Below, one piece after another: positions 51,631 through 60,816 of a stretch of DNA of 64,000 bases; position 1 is the stretch's first letter, and each line of letters starts with the position of its first letter. The position numbers and the translations under genes were made by a program. A model generated the notes under the pieces. That model was not told the DNA's origin and ran no database searches. It saw only the letters and a list, made by a program, of their open reading frames with translations. Source of the DNA: Acinetobacter proteolyticus (GTDB taxonomy: Bacteria > Pseudomonadota > Gammaproteobacteria > Pseudomonadales > Moraxellaceae); assembly GCF_000367945.1 (NCBI RefSeq), contig NZ_KB849179.1:850446-914445 (forward strand), read 5' to 3'.

Positions 51631-51930
51631 ATGAGCGCGATGACAAAAAGATTACAACAGATGCGTTTCGCTTCTGTTCTCGAAGCCGTCACTTTATTGC
51701 TGTTATTTCTCGTGGCGATTCCGCTCAAGTATGCATTTGATTTACCAATAGCAACAAAGATCATGGGCCCAATTCACGGTCTGGCATTTTTATTCTATCT
51801 TTGGAACTTGGTTCGTACAGCTTCGCTTTGGTCAGGAATGGAATTGCTTCGATTATTCGTGCTTGCCTTTATTCCATTTGGTGGCTTCTTGAACGAAAAA
51901 TACATCGCACAGCGTCAAGCCAAGCTATAA
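51631..51930 (+). CDS. DUF3817 membrane protein
   Basis: Small protein of 99 residues with three transmembrane segments: FASVLEAVTLLLLFLVAIPLKYAFD, GPIHGLAFLFYLWNLVRTA and LLRLFVLAFIPFGGFLNEKYI. The pattern EAxTLLLL, GPxHGxxFxxYL and PFGxF is DUF3817, a family of unknown function that also occurs fused to MFS proteins. GGAG lies 7 nt before ATG 51631; an open stretch extends eleven codons upstream without ribosome site. It is single. Confidence 0.82.
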   Translation: MSAMTKRLQQMRFASVLEAVTLLLLFLVAIPLKYAFDLPIATKIMGPIHGLAFLFYLWNLVRTASLWSGMELLRLFVLAFIPFGGFLNEKYIAQRQAKL

Positions 51931-52088
51931 ATCTCAATTTCACATACTTAAAAGAAGGGAAATCTGTTGATTTCCTTTTTTATTTTTCCAAGAATAAAAA
52001 AACTATTCATACCTGATCAATGCATGATTTCACATTGGGTTCACATTCCAAATTTTAATATATTTTTAAAAGGAGTGAGATCATCAAT

Positions 52089-52655
52089 ATGAATGTTATA
52101 AAAAAACTGGCTATCTCAACACTAAGCCTACTCTCCTTGGTGGCTTGTAAAAGCACGCCCAATTACACACATGACTATGAACAGGCCGACCAAGAAATTA
52201 TTGGAATTACCTTAAATGATATGCAAGCTCAAATGATTGGTCAGAATTTTGTTTCTGCATTTAATAGCATGGGTACAGTCAATTTTCTAAAAAATGCAAG
52301 CCAGCTCTATGCTGATAATTTATATATCAATGACACGCTTTCTCAATTCTCAACTAAAAATGAGCTCATAAAGCATTTTGCAGGGATGAATGAGCATGTC
52401 AGTAAGGTATCGGTAAAATTAATCAGTGCAACCCATAAAAATGACTCGGCCTATATTCATTGGCAGATGAACTATGATTTTAAAATGTTCGGTCGAACAA
52501 AAACCATGTCTTCCTATGGCATTAGCCAAATCAAAGTGAATAGTAAAAATCTCATCATATTTCAACAAGACTATTGGGATCCTGCAAATGGTTTATATCG
52601 CTCTCTTCCATATATCGGAACAGGCTATTCTTTGCTTCTACCCTTTAAGAAATAG
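52089..52655 (+). CDS. NTF2-like lipoprotein
   Basis: Lipoprotein of 188 residues with lipobox LVAC (Cys20). The mature domain is of the SnoaL/NTF2-like type (LNDMQAQMIGQNFVSAFNSM, YADNLYINDTLSQFSTKNELIKHFAGM, AYIHWQMNYDF, GISQIKVNSKNLIIFQQDYWD). NTF2-like proteins accompany DUF1365/CFA/FAD-oxidoreductase sets in several proteobacteria, as here, but across the strand switch. First of four rightward genes up to the response regulator. Likely located in the envelope, binding a lipid or small molecule. Confidence 0.78.
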   Translation: MNVIKKLAISTLSLLSLVACKSTPNYTHDYEQADQEIIGITLNDMQAQMIGQNFVSAFNSMGTVNFLKNASQLYADNLYINDTLSQFSTKNELIKHFAGMNEHVSKVSVKLISATHKNDSAYIHWQMNYDFKMFGRTKTMSSYGISQIKVNSKNLIIFQQDYWDPANGLYRSLPYIGTGYSLLLPFKK

Positions 52656-52689
52656 TCTAAGACTATCGCAAATAAGTGCAGAATAAACA

Positions 52690-53058
52690 ATGAACAATAT
52701 TTCATTATTAAAACAATTCAATAAAATTGAAGGTTTAGTTGTTTTGGCCTTAGTAGATGCTTTTGATGGTTCAATTTTAGAAACTATCGGTGATGAGTCT
52801 TTTAATTTTGATTTCGTGGTAACTGAAGATGTGAATCTATTTAATTACCAGAAAAAATTAATGGATGAAATTAGTCCTCATGATTTTCTGGAAAGTGTGC
52901 TCATGAGCACGGATCATCAATACCACATTATTACGCCACTAGAAACGAATCATTGTGTTTTCCTCTATGCAATTTTAGATCGTAAGCAAACCAATTTAGG
53001 TTATGCCAGCCATGAAATCCAAAAAGTTGAACGTAATCTCAACTTCTATATTTATTGA
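52690..53058 (+). CDS. Hypothetical protein, possible roadblock/LC7-like fold
   Basis: A 122-residue protein without signal peptide. The order of segments, LKQFNKIEGLVVLALVDAFDGSIL, HQYHIITPLETNHCVFLYAILDRKQTNLGYA and a closing helix EIQKVERNL, looks like a roadblock/longin domain: strand, helix, strands, long final helix. Roadblock proteins work with small GTPases or as signalling adaptors, but no GTPase gene is near. Lies 34 bp after the lipoprotein gene, 52 bp before the chalcone-isomerase-like gene. Fold assignment is by eye only. Confidence 0.6.
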   Translation: MNNISLLKQFNKIEGLVVLALVDAFDGSILETIGDESFNFDFVVTEDVNLFNYQKKLMDEISPHDFLESVLMSTDHQYHIITPLETNHCVFLYAILDRKQTNLGYASHEIQKVERNLNFYIY

Positions 53059-53110
53059 AAATATATAGAAATTAATCAATCTAAATAAACAGTAGTATCT
53101 AGGTGAAAAA

Positions 53111-53605
53111 ATGAATAATTATTTGATGCGATTTGGATTCAGTTTTTTATGTTTAACTGCAAGTTTAGGCATGGCACATGCAAATATACAGAAATGCACA
53201 ACTGCACCTCTGTTGGTTAGCTCAAAAAATATTGGTACAGTAACTTATTATGCCGACAATTGTCATCAGCATTGGGAAAGTCAAAATATCCGATTAGATT
53301 TTTCTTACGACCAAAATATTCCAGAATGGGCATTTAAAAAAGCAGCCAGCTATTATCTTAAAAAAAATGTTAGCGGCTTTTCCAATGAATCCGTATTAAA
53401 CCAAATTACTGATCTGTATAAACCCGTAAAAAAAGGTGATCTATATTCTTTGGAATACAATTCAATCAACCAACGATTAAATCTCTCCCTTAATCAAAAA
53501 GTGTTAGGTTCAATCACAGACCGACAAGCCAATCAATATTTTAAAATCTGGTTTGGAAGCGCACCATTTAATGCTAAATTAAAGCAACAATTACTAAATC
53601 AATAA
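53111..53605 (+). CDS. Secreted chalcone-isomerase-like protein
   Basis: Protein of 164 residues with signal peptide (FSFLCLTASLGMAHA, cleavage near residue 25). The rest fits the bacterial chalcone-isomerase-like family: strand-rich start GTVTYYAD, IRLDFSYDQNIPEWAFKKAASYYL, VKKGDLYSLEY, and LNQKVLGSITDRQANQYFKIWFG. The fold binds fatty acids in its plant and bacterial members. Members often sit with CFA, DUF1365 and FAD-oxidoreductase genes. Lies 15 bp before the response regulator. Confidence 0.78.
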   Translation: MNNYLMRFGFSFLCLTASLGMAHANIQKCTTAPLLVSSKNIGTVTYYADNCHQHWESQNIRLDFSYDQNIPEWAFKKAASYYLKKNVSGFSNESVLNQITDLYKPVKKGDLYSLEYNSINQRLNLSLNQKVLGSITDRQANQYFKIWFGSAPFNAKLKQQLLNQ

Positions 53606-53620
53606 CTAGATCCCATTATT

Positions 53621-54316
53621 ATGAACAATCAATTTATTCTTATGGTTGAAGATCATTATGAACTTGCCGCCACAGTTTGTGAATTTCTAGAACAACATGG
53701 TTTCGTGGTGGATCATGCACGTAACCTCGATGCCGCCCGTAACTTTTTAAAAACACATCCGTATCATTTACTTTTACTGGATATCAATTTACCTGACGGC
53801 TCAGGGTATGACTTATGTGAATGGCTCAGAATTGATCAAGGCAAAGATATTCCTATTTTGATGTTAACCGCCAGAGATACACTCGATGACAAATTAAAAG
53901 GTTTTAGCGCAGGAACAGATGACTACCTCGTAAAACCTTTTGATTTTAATGAACTGGTCATGCGTGTACGTGCCCTGATTAAACGATCTCTCGGAGAAGT
54001 ATCAAGCAGTAAAATTCAAATTCACGATCTAATTTTAGACAGTGCCACTCAAACCATAACACGTGCAGGTCAATTGATTGAACTTCCTCGGATTCAATTC
54101 AAATTGTTAAAAATTTTGATGAGAAATTCACCCAAAGTGATTAGCAAACAAGAAATTATTATCGAATTATGGGGTGATGAAGAGCCTGAGAGCGACGCAT
54201 TACGTAGCCATATCTACAATTTGAGAAAGATGATTGATAAACCTTTTCAGGAAAAATTGATTCATACCATTTCTGGTGTAGGTCTAAAAGTTGCTTTGGA
54301 TATGACAGCACATTAA
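53621..54316 (+). CDS. OmpR-family response regulator
   Basis: Response regulator of 231 residues: receiver 1-118 with acidic pair Glu10-Asp11, phospho-acceptor Asp54 (LLLDINLPDGSG), MLTARD and VKPFD; winged-helix DNA-binding domain about 130-228 (ELPRIQFKLLKILMRNSPKVISKQEIIIELWG, RSHIYNLRKMIDKP). The stop overlaps the stop of the convergent histidine kinase at 54313-55641. The partners are on opposite strands, which is unusual. It is last in the rightward group with the NTF2-like, roadblock-like and chalcone-isomerase-like genes. Confidence 0.9.
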   Translation: MNNQFILMVEDHYELAATVCEFLEQHGFVVDHARNLDAARNFLKTHPYHLLLLDINLPDGSGYDLCEWLRIDQGKDIPILMLTARDTLDDKLKGFSAGTDDYLVKPFDFNELVMRVRALIKRSLGEVSSSKIQIHDLILDSATQTITRAGQLIELPRIQFKLLKILMRNSPKVISKQEIIIELWGDEEPESDALRSHIYNLRKMIDKPFQEKLIHTISGVGLKVALDMTAH

Positions 54317-55641
54317 TTTATATATACGACGACGATTAAGCCTGTTGTATTCTCCAATTGCAGATGAGGATGTGTATTTAAATAATATTGTCGGTCAAAT
54401 AGCTCAACTCGCCAACCTAACTGGGTACATAATTTTTTGACCAACTGTAAACCAATGCCGTGTCCTTTGGCAGTAAGTTGAAGTTGTGAACTATTTAACT
54501 CCTGAACTTTACAATCATTCGGCATTGCAATACCAATCCCATTATCAGCAATTAGAATACTATTTTTACGTTGAATGATATGAATATTAGTACCTTGAGA
54601 ATAATTTAGTGCATTGCGTAAAATATTGCTCAACACCATTTTTGTCATGGACGGATAAACCCATCGTGCTGATTCCTCAGCATCATCTATAACAAAAATT
54701 TGCACGCCCTTGCCTAGACTGACAGGTTCCAACTCCCGGACTAAATCACTGATGATATTGGACAGCTTCACATGCTCTGCAGTCAATGTGTTGGTAGTAT
54801 TGCGTGCAATTGCCAACAAGGTTTCAACCAGTAATTGCATATCGTCAATGGTATTCGAAATACGATGTAGTGATTTATCTTCGCCGTACTTAACCTGACA
54901 TAGTTGCACATTGCCTTTTAAAATCGTCAATGGAGTCCGTAGCTCATGACTAACATCTCCTGTAAATTCGCGTTCTCGATTAATAAACTCACTCAATACT
55001 TGATGGTATTTTTCTAATGCTTGTTTTAAATATTCAGCTTCCATATTGCCATTGGTACTGATTCCTTGAAATGGAGATGCCTCTTTATGCTGATGTGCCC
55101 AATCAATATGTTCTAGCGCATTTGCTAAACGGGTAATTGGCGAAAAATAACGTTTGGCACGCCGATTTGACCACCATAAAATGCTATACAGCACAATTAG
55201 ACTGAACATTAATGGCGCTAAACCGAACATCCAAACGATTTTATTGACATTGCTTTCACCAAAAACCAGTAGCACATGCTGCCCATTTCTCTCCCCATAA
55301 ACGGTCATACGATCTTTGCCATCGACAAAAATTCGGTGAACACCTTGTTTTAATATTTGATTTTGAAATGCGACAGGAGGTTTTTCACTTTTCCAACGGT
55401 AGCCATATAAATTTTTAGTATCGGGTAAATCAGCATTCGGATTACGATCAACCCGCATCCAATAATGCTCCATTTCTTGTTCAAGTGCGGTTTTAAGTAA
55501 TGAGCCTTTAATCACCCAGGCGCTGCAGGCAATCCCGATAATAATTGAAAGCGCAATCAGTCCGATCTGCAACCAATAATAACGATTAAACATCCGACTC
55601 AATGGACGGTTATTAGCCTCGCTATTATTGGTTTTAAACAT
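54313..55641 (-). CDS. Sensor histidine kinase convergent with the response regulator
   Basis: Membrane histidine kinase of 442 residues. Transmembrane segments about 24-46 (WLQIGLIALSIIIGIACSAWVI) and about 145-165 (GLAPLMFSLIVLYSILWW) enclose a periplasmic sensor of about 95 residues; a HAMP-like linker follows; H-box FTGDVSHELRTPLTILKGN; ATPase with NILRNALNYS, IADNGIGIAMP and GHGIGLQLVKKLC. Last gene of the leftward lipid-modification run, 35 bp after a CFA-type methyltransferase, so it may sense the membrane state it helps control. Partner: response regulator at 53621-54316, tail to tail. Confidence 0.9.
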   Translation of the reverse strand: MFKTNNSEANNRPLSRMFNRYYWLQIGLIALSIIIGIACSAWVIKGSLLKTALEQEMEHYWMRVDRNPNADLPDTKNLYGYRWKSEKPPVAFQNQILKQGVHRIFVDGKDRMTVYGERNGQHVLLVFGESNVNKIVWMFGLAPLMFSLIVLYSILWWSNRRAKRYFSPITRLANALEHIDWAHQHKEASPFQGISTNGNMEAEYLKQALEKYHQVLSEFINREREFTGDVSHELRTPLTILKGNVQLCQVKYGEDKSLHRISNTIDDMQLLVETLLAIARNTTNTLTAEHVKLSNIISDLVRELEPVSLGKGVQIFVIDDAEESARWVYPSMTKMVLSNILRNALNYSQGTNIHIIQRKNSILIADNGIGIAMPNDCKVQELNSSQLQLTAKGHGIGLQLVKKLCTQLGWRVELFDRQYYLNTHPHLQLENTTGLIVVVYIN

Positions 55642-55676
55642 AATCTCGCCTACTTAAAAACAGCTGTTTGTTTTAA

Positions 55677-56726
55677 TTATACGACTTTCTTTTTGAACAG
55701 GAAGTGACCAACGATCCATTCTTGCCCCTGCTCGAATCCAAACAACTCAGCACAAGCCATAAAAAAGATACGCCAGCGCTGCCACCACGCCGCCGCATCT
55801 TGTGCATATACTTCTTTAAAAAGTGGTTTTAACTGTTCAGCGTTACGATCCATATTTTCTAGCCATGCATTTGCTGTTTTTTCATAATGAGTTCCAGACC
55901 ACTGCCAATGTTGCGACAATTCCAGATGCTCTTGAAAGTGTAAAAACGTTGAACTTGCAGGCATCAGTCCACCTGTAAAGAAGTATCGAGACATCCAGTC
56001 ATATTCACTTTTTATTTCAAAAGGATAATGCAAAAAACGATGACAGAAAATATGACACCATAACAGTCCATCCGCTTTGAGCCACGATTGGATTTTCTCA
56101 AAAAGTTTTTGGTAGTTCCTAACGTGTTCAAACATTTCGACTGAAACAACACGATCAAATGCGTTTTGCTCCAATTCCAGTACATTGACATCACAGGTAA
56201 TAACTTCGATATTCGTTAAACCATATTTTTCAGCTTTGGCCAGAATATGCTGACGTTGCGTCGCTGAATTGGAAACAGCCGTAATTTTTGCATTTGGATA
56301 ACGCTCTGCCATCCACAGCGTAAATGAACCCCAGCCACATCCTAATTCCAGAATATGTTGCCCGTCATTTAACTGGGCACGATCGCTATAAATCTGTAAT
56401 GCGAACTCCTCAGCTTCATCTAATCCAGTTCGTTCATGTGGAAAGAAACAGGCACTATATTTAAGTCTTTTTCCTAAAACCGCCTCAAAAAAAGCCGTGG
56501 GCAATTCATAATGTTGCTCATTGGCCTTATCGGTTTCAATTGCAATTTGGCTGTGCTTCAACATATTGAGCACATCCATATAACGTTGAGCGCCTTGTTC
56601 GGGATCATAACGACCTTCTTGAATCAAACGCTTCTTACTGAGTGCTCGAATTGCAGCACGAATCGTCTGATCAGGTACCAAACCACTTTCAACAAGTTTT
56701 AATGATTGATTAATAATAAAGTCCAT
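55677..56726 (-). CDS. CFA-synthase-like SAM methyltransferase 1
   Basis: Methyltransferase of 349 residues: helical N-terminal part (about 1-95), then SAM fold with LELGCGWGSFTLWMAERYP and VVSVEMFEHVRNYQKLFEKI. It belongs to the CFA-synthase group, though of the branch that also contains N-methyltransferases such as coclaurine N-methyltransferase, so fatty-acid methylation is inferred from context. The active-site acidic and His residues follow in WCHIFCHRFLHYPF. ATG at 56726 (GAGTAGG 7 nt upstream) is chosen over a GTG nine codons earlier. The upstream DUF1295 gene ends 8 bp before. Confidence 0.85.
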   Translation of the reverse strand: MDFIINQSLKLVESGLVPDQTIRAAIRALSKKRLIQEGRYDPEQGAQRYMDVLNMLKHSQIAIETDKANEQHYELPTAFFEAVLGKRLKYSACFFPHERTGLDEAEEFALQIYSDRAQLNDGQHILELGCGWGSFTLWMAERYPNAKITAVSNSATQRQHILAKAEKYGLTNIEVITCDVNVLELEQNAFDRVVSVEMFEHVRNYQKLFEKIQSWLKADGLLWCHIFCHRFLHYPFEIKSEYDWMSRYFFTGGLMPASSTFLHFQEHLELSQHWQWSGTHYEKTANAWLENMDRNAEQLKPLFKEVYAQDAAAWWQRWRIFFMACAELFGFEQGQEWIVGHFLFKKKVV

Positions 56727-56734
56727 GTGCGTAC

Positions 56735-57514
56735 CTACTCTTTTGGTTTCCACGGAATAAACATTGAAGTTCGTTTTTTATAATCGAGATAATTTTGACC
56801 TCGATTTTTTAATGCTTGTTGTTCACTAAATGGAATACCGGTGATGTAATACAAAAATAGCCACATCATGATTGGATATATCCATAGACTGTATAACCCT
56901 GCTGCCAGTCCGATTATTGGATATGCAAACCAATGTATCCATTCAAAAAAATAGTTGGGATGCCGCGAATAACGCCACAATCCTTGATCCATGGTCTTGC
57001 CATCGTTCTGCTTTTGTTGTTTGAAATGAAATAATTGTTGATCCGCGATCACCTCGCCTAGAAATGCAATCAGCATAACGATCCCCGCAATGATCAAAAA
57101 AACATGGGTTTGTGGACTCCAAACAGAGCTTGGTACATGAAGCAAACTCCACATCGGGATGCTAAATAAGATTGCCAAACCTGCTTGAAACATGAAAAAA
57201 ACATAGAAACCAATATGTTGATATTTCCCCATTGCACGACGCATATTGGCATATCGGCGATCTTCTGCTGATTCCGCTCGATACCGACGCCATAAATGCC
57301 AACTTAAACGTAAAAACCAAATTGAGCTGAATACGCCAATAAACAATCTGACATTTATCAATGCATCATTCACTAACCATGCAGTTATTAGAATATTCAG
57401 CGCTATGCAAAAACTCCAAGCAACATCAACGATCCCAGCACGGTGATTGTAGGCTGCCCATAACCAACAACCTGTCATTAACACAGAATCAAGTAAAAAC
57501 AATTGCCACAACAT
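56735..57514 (-). CDS. DUF1295 membrane protein (steroid 5-alpha-reductase-like)
   Basis: Polytopic membrane protein of 259 residues with six to seven hydrophobic segments. The C-terminal motif RYSRHPNYFFEWIHWFAYPIIG is the DUF1295 / isoprenylcysteine-methyltransferase-like signature (HPNYF ... EW), a fold that reduces steroid enones or methylates membrane substrates. AAGGAG precedes ATG 57514. It is in the middle of the leftward lipid-modification operon between two CFA-type genes, so a role in processing modified fatty acids is likely. The reaction is not known. Confidence 0.83.
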   Translation of the reverse strand: MLWQLFLLDSVLMTGCWLWAAYNHRAGIVDVAWSFCIALNILITAWLVNDALINVRLFIGVFSSIWFLRLSWHLWRRYRAESAEDRRYANMRRAMGKYQHIGFYVFFMFQAGLAILFSIPMWSLLHVPSSVWSPQTHVFLIIAGIVMLIAFLGEVIADQQLFHFKQQKQNDGKTMDQGLWRYSRHPNYFFEWIHWFAYPIIGLAAGLYSLWIYPIMMWLFLYYITGIPFSEQQALKNRGQNYLDYKKRTSMFIPWKPKE

Positions 57515-57548
57515 CACTGTCTCCTTGATGTGTTAAATCGTTGAATGA

Positions 57549-58748
57549 TTAATAAGGGCTTGCTTCAAATAAAAGCTGCACATCGCTAATGACCCCTTCT
57601 TTAAAGCCGCCCTCGCAATAACACAAATAAAAGTCCCACATCCGAATAAAGTTTTCGTCAAAACCTAAGTCCAGCACTTGTGCTCTGGCATTTAAGAAAC
57701 GTTCACGCCATTGATGAAGAGTTTCTGCATAACTTTGGCCAATATCCTCCAGATGCTTCAAGCGTAATTTATGTTTGGAAGCTGTTTGAGTTAACACACT
57801 GATCGATGGGATAAAACTACCTGGAAAAATATAGCGCTTAATATAATCTACGGTATTTAATGCTTTTTTATATCGAGCATCTTCAATTGTAATGGCCTGA
57901 ATCAGCCCAAGACCATTTGGCTTTAATAAGGATCTACATTGATTAAAGTAACCAGATAAATATTGCTCACCAACAGCTTCAATCATTTCGATCGAAACTA
58001 ACTTATCAAATTTACCCTCTAACAGCCGATAATCTTTAAGTTGAACATTAACTCGATGGCTTAAACCAACATCAGCAACTCTTTGGATTGCTTCATCATA
58101 TTGCGCTTGTGAGATGGTAATCGTGGTCACTTTACAACCATAATGCTGAGCGGCATAGATCGCAAAGCCTCCCCAGCCACTGCCGATTTCAACCAGATGA
58201 TCCATGGGTTTAAGCTGTAACTTTTGGCAGATCAAGTCTTTTTTATAATCGGAAGCTTGCTCTAGCGTCATTTCTTGGTGCTGATATACTGCACTGGAGT
58301 ACATCATGGAAGAATCAAGAAATAATTTGAAAAATTCATTGCTTAAATCATAGTGCTCCGCAATATTTTTACGGCTGCCTGCCAACGAATTTTTGCGGGA
58401 TCTATACCATGCTTTTAATAACAATTGGCTGGCTTGTGATATAAGGTTTTGATTGATCTTATCCAAAACGTCGCGATTTCTTGCCAATATCTGAATGAGT
58501 TCGACTAGATTTTCACTACTCCAATAGCCACGAATATAACCCTCCGCGGCACCAAGCACACCATTCTTAAAAATAAGATCAATTAGATCTTTGTGATGAA
58601 TATCTACAGTTACTTCTAGATCAGAAATTTCACCGACAGTTCCATTCCATTCACCACGAAAGTGAATTTGTCCATGTCGAAGTTTCAGCAAGCTGCGTAA
58701 AATCAATGGAAGCGTGTCTTGTTCACCAAAAATTAGTGTTTTTATCAT
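57549..58748 (-). CDS. Cyclopropane-fatty-acid-synthase family methyltransferase 2
   Basis: CFA synthase-type enzyme of 399 residues that transfers a SAM methylene to double bonds of membrane phospholipid acyl chains. N-terminal domain about 1-110; AEHYDLSNEFFKLFLDSSMMYSSAVY and VEIGSGWGGFAIYAAQHYGC (SAM site); YIKRYIFPGSFIPS and the C-terminal FLNARAQVLDLGFDENFIRMWDFYLCYCEGGF are typical of true CFA synthases. It overlaps DUF1365 by 26 nt. Together with CFA-like 1 it makes two methyltransferases in one operon. Confidence 0.88.
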   Translation of the reverse strand: MIKTLIFGEQDTLPLILRSLLKLRHGQIHFRGEWNGTVGEISDLEVTVDIHHKDLIDLIFKNGVLGAAEGYIRGYWSSENLVELIQILARNRDVLDKINQNLISQASQLLLKAWYRSRKNSLAGSRKNIAEHYDLSNEFFKLFLDSSMMYSSAVYQHQEMTLEQASDYKKDLICQKLQLKPMDHLVEIGSGWGGFAIYAAQHYGCKVTTITISQAQYDEAIQRVADVGLSHRVNVQLKDYRLLEGKFDKLVSIEMIEAVGEQYLSGYFNQCRSLLKPNGLGLIQAITIEDARYKKALNTVDYIKRYIFPGSFIPSISVLTQTASKHKLRLKHLEDIGQSYAETLHQWRERFLNARAQVLDLGFDENFIRMWDFYLCYCEGGFKEGVISDVQLLFEASPY

Positions 58749-59538
58749 CTCGTTCTAAATCCTTATTCTTTTTGGGATGTCGATAAAATGGAACTTTTTT
58801 AAGCCATAGCCGAAATGCTTGTACATAAATTGAAGCTAACATTTTGAAAGGCTCAAACATATGCTGAATAGCATAACGATTAAGCTGTGAAGGAAGTGTG
58901 ATGTGTGCTAATTCAAATTGCATGGTTGCATCAAAAATCAATTTTTGGCTTTGATAAAGCTGCATATGAATCACATTTTGAGTATTAGAGAAGTTAAATT
59001 TCCATTTGTATTGAATATCCATTGGCATAAATGGCGAGACATGAAAACTTTTCTCGAAATCAAACTCATAACTGTCATAAGAGCTATGCTTTTTCAGCTT
59101 CTGCTGGCAATCATGTACATAAACTTTATGCTCATTCCACGGTGTATTGGTTATCTCGCTCAGTATGAAGACAGGCTGTTTTTGACGATTTAAAATGAAA
59201 TAGAACACAACCGAATTAAAACTAAAACCCAATGTTCGTGGTAAGGCCAAGACACGGATTTCTGATTGCGGAGTCAAAATCGTATTTGCTTGCTGCCATA
59301 ATATTTTTGTTATTTTTTCTCGCAAATTACCGCTATAGCCTTTAAGGAAATCCTGATCAGATATATTGAGAATATTCCAATGGTTTGAAGAGCATAACCT
59401 TGATTGCTTGAGCTTTTCCACTATTTGATCTGGATCAAAGTATAAATAGCTTAATGTCGCCTCAAACTGATGAGGTTTGGGACTAAAACGGCGATGTCTG
59501 ATTTTAGCTTTCGCAGTTGCAAGTTGAGCTTCCAACAT
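58723..59538 (-). CDS. DUF1365 protein
   Basis: Protein of 271 residues of the DUF1365 family: KIRHRRFSPKPHQFEATLSYLYFD at the start, LPRTLGFSFNSVVFYF (the family core), FHVSPFMPMDIQYKW and the amphipathic C-terminus FKMLASIYVQAFRLWLKKVPFY. It is not membrane-spanning except perhaps at the end. The function is unknown, but it occurs next to CFA and FAD-oxidoreductase genes in many proteobacteria, suggesting a step in unusual fatty-acid formation. It is 3 bp downstream of the FAD-oxidoreductase gene. Confidence 0.88.
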   Translation of the reverse strand: MLEAQLATAKAKIRHRRFSPKPHQFEATLSYLYFDPDQIVEKLKQSRLCSSNHWNILNISDQDFLKGYSGNLREKITKILWQQANTILTPQSEIRVLALPRTLGFSFNSVVFYFILNRQKQPVFILSEITNTPWNEHKVYVHDCQQKLKKHSSYDSYEFDFEKSFHVSPFMPMDIQYKWKFNFSNTQNVIHMQLYQSQKLIFDATMQFELAHITLPSQLNRYAIQHMFEPFKMLASIYVQAFRLWLKKVPFYRHPKKNKDLERDDKNTNFW

Positions 59539-59541
59539 TAA

Positions 59542-60816
59542 TCAGCTCCCATATTCATCAACAATTGACATGAGATGATTTACGACTCGCTCAGCACTTC
59601 TTGCACCATCTTCGTGAAACCCCCATCCCCAATAGGCACCGCAAAATGAACTGCGGTTATTGCCATTTATTTCATGCCAACGAGACTGTGCCGCAATTGC
59701 ATGTTGATTAAACACAGGATGCCGATATTGTCGTTCAATATAAATATGATCTTTGGCGATTGGCATATTTGGATTGAGGGTAGAAAAAACCTGCGTCTTG
59801 CAGTTCAAATTCTGCAAATTGTTCATCCAATAGCTAAATCCGTAATGAACGCTATCCTCCGAAGGCTCTTTTTGAGCTGTCACATGTACGTGCCAACTGG
59901 CCCACTGAGATTGGGATTTTGGCATGATTGATCTATCAGAATGGACAATCATTACATTATCTTGATAATCAAAGCAACCTAGTATGTCTTGCTCTTTCTC
60001 GGAAGGCTGTTTAAGCAACTTTAAAGTATCGTCGGCATGACTGGCAAAAATCACCCAATCAAATTGCTCCTGTCCATGCGCAGTTATCATTGAAATATGA
60101 TTTTCACTTCTTATTACATGTTGTACTTCAGTTTTCTTCCAAATGAGCGTTGGGCATTCACGCTTAATCGCATAGATATAAGATGCTGATCCGCCTTTGA
60201 CCGTTTGCCATTGTGGGCGATCTTTTAATTGCAACATTCGGTGATGCTGAAAAAAGCTCACCACAAACTTATACGGAATCTTACCAATCTGCTCCACAGG
60301 GCTTGACCAGAGTGCCCCACACATTGGATATAAGTGCTCATCTCTAAACACTTGTGAATAACCATGTTTATTGAGATATTCTTCAATGCTTAAATTTGTA
60401 TCAAGTTCATCAACAGCAATCTCTTTATTTTCTCGATAAAAGCGAACTAAATCCGATAACATTAAGCGAAAGTTTTTATTTAGAAAATTTTGTGGTCTCG
60501 TTAATAACGACCATTTTTTTGAAGGATTATATTGTAGCCCCGTCACCTGATTATTAACTGAAAAACTCATATCGCTGTTCTGTGCTGGCACGCCAAGCTC
60601 AGCAAGCATCGCACTAAAGAGCGGATAGTTATACGCATTGAAAACAATAAAACCACTGTCTATTACAACCTTTTTTCGATCAATCCGAAATTCATGCGTA
60701 TCGGTATGTCCGCCAAAATAGTTTTCTTTTTCAAAAATAGTGACTTGATGCTGTTTCGATAACTTCCACGCTGCATATAATCCAGATATTCCAGAGCCGA
60801 CGATTGCAATTTTCAT
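59542..60816 (-). CDS. FAD-dependent amine-oxidase-like oxidoreductase
   Basis: Flavoprotein of 424 residues with GSGISGLYAAWKLSKQHQVTIFE at the N-terminus (Rossmann FAD site), FGGHTDTHEF, and the C-terminal FCGAYWGWGFHEDGARSAERVV. It belongs to the NAD(P)-binding amine-oxidase-like group whose relatives include desaturases and, in Rhodobacter-type systems, a fatty-acid dehydrogenase of furan-lipid synthesis. Desaturation of an acyl chain is a fair inference. Its ATG overlaps the stop of the desaturase gene (ATGA), so the two are coupled. Confidence 0.86.
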   Translation of the reverse strand: MKIAIVGSGISGLYAAWKLSKQHQVTIFEKENYFGGHTDTHEFRIDRKKVVIDSGFIVFNAYNYPLFSAMLAELGVPAQNSDMSFSVNNQVTGLQYNPSKKWSLLTRPQNFLNKNFRLMLSDLVRFYRENKEIAVDELDTNLSIEEYLNKHGYSQVFRDEHLYPMCGALWSSPVEQIGKIPYKFVVSFFQHHRMLQLKDRPQWQTVKGGSASYIYAIKRECPTLIWKKTEVQHVIRSENHISMITAHGQEQFDWVIFASHADDTLKLLKQPSEKEQDILGCFDYQDNVMIVHSDRSIMPKSQSQWASWHVHVTAQKEPSEDSVHYGFSYWMNNLQNLNCKTQVFSTLNPNMPIAKDHIYIERQYRHPVFNQHAIAAQSRWHEINGNNRSSFCGAYWGWGFHEDGARSAERVVNHLMSIVDEYGS

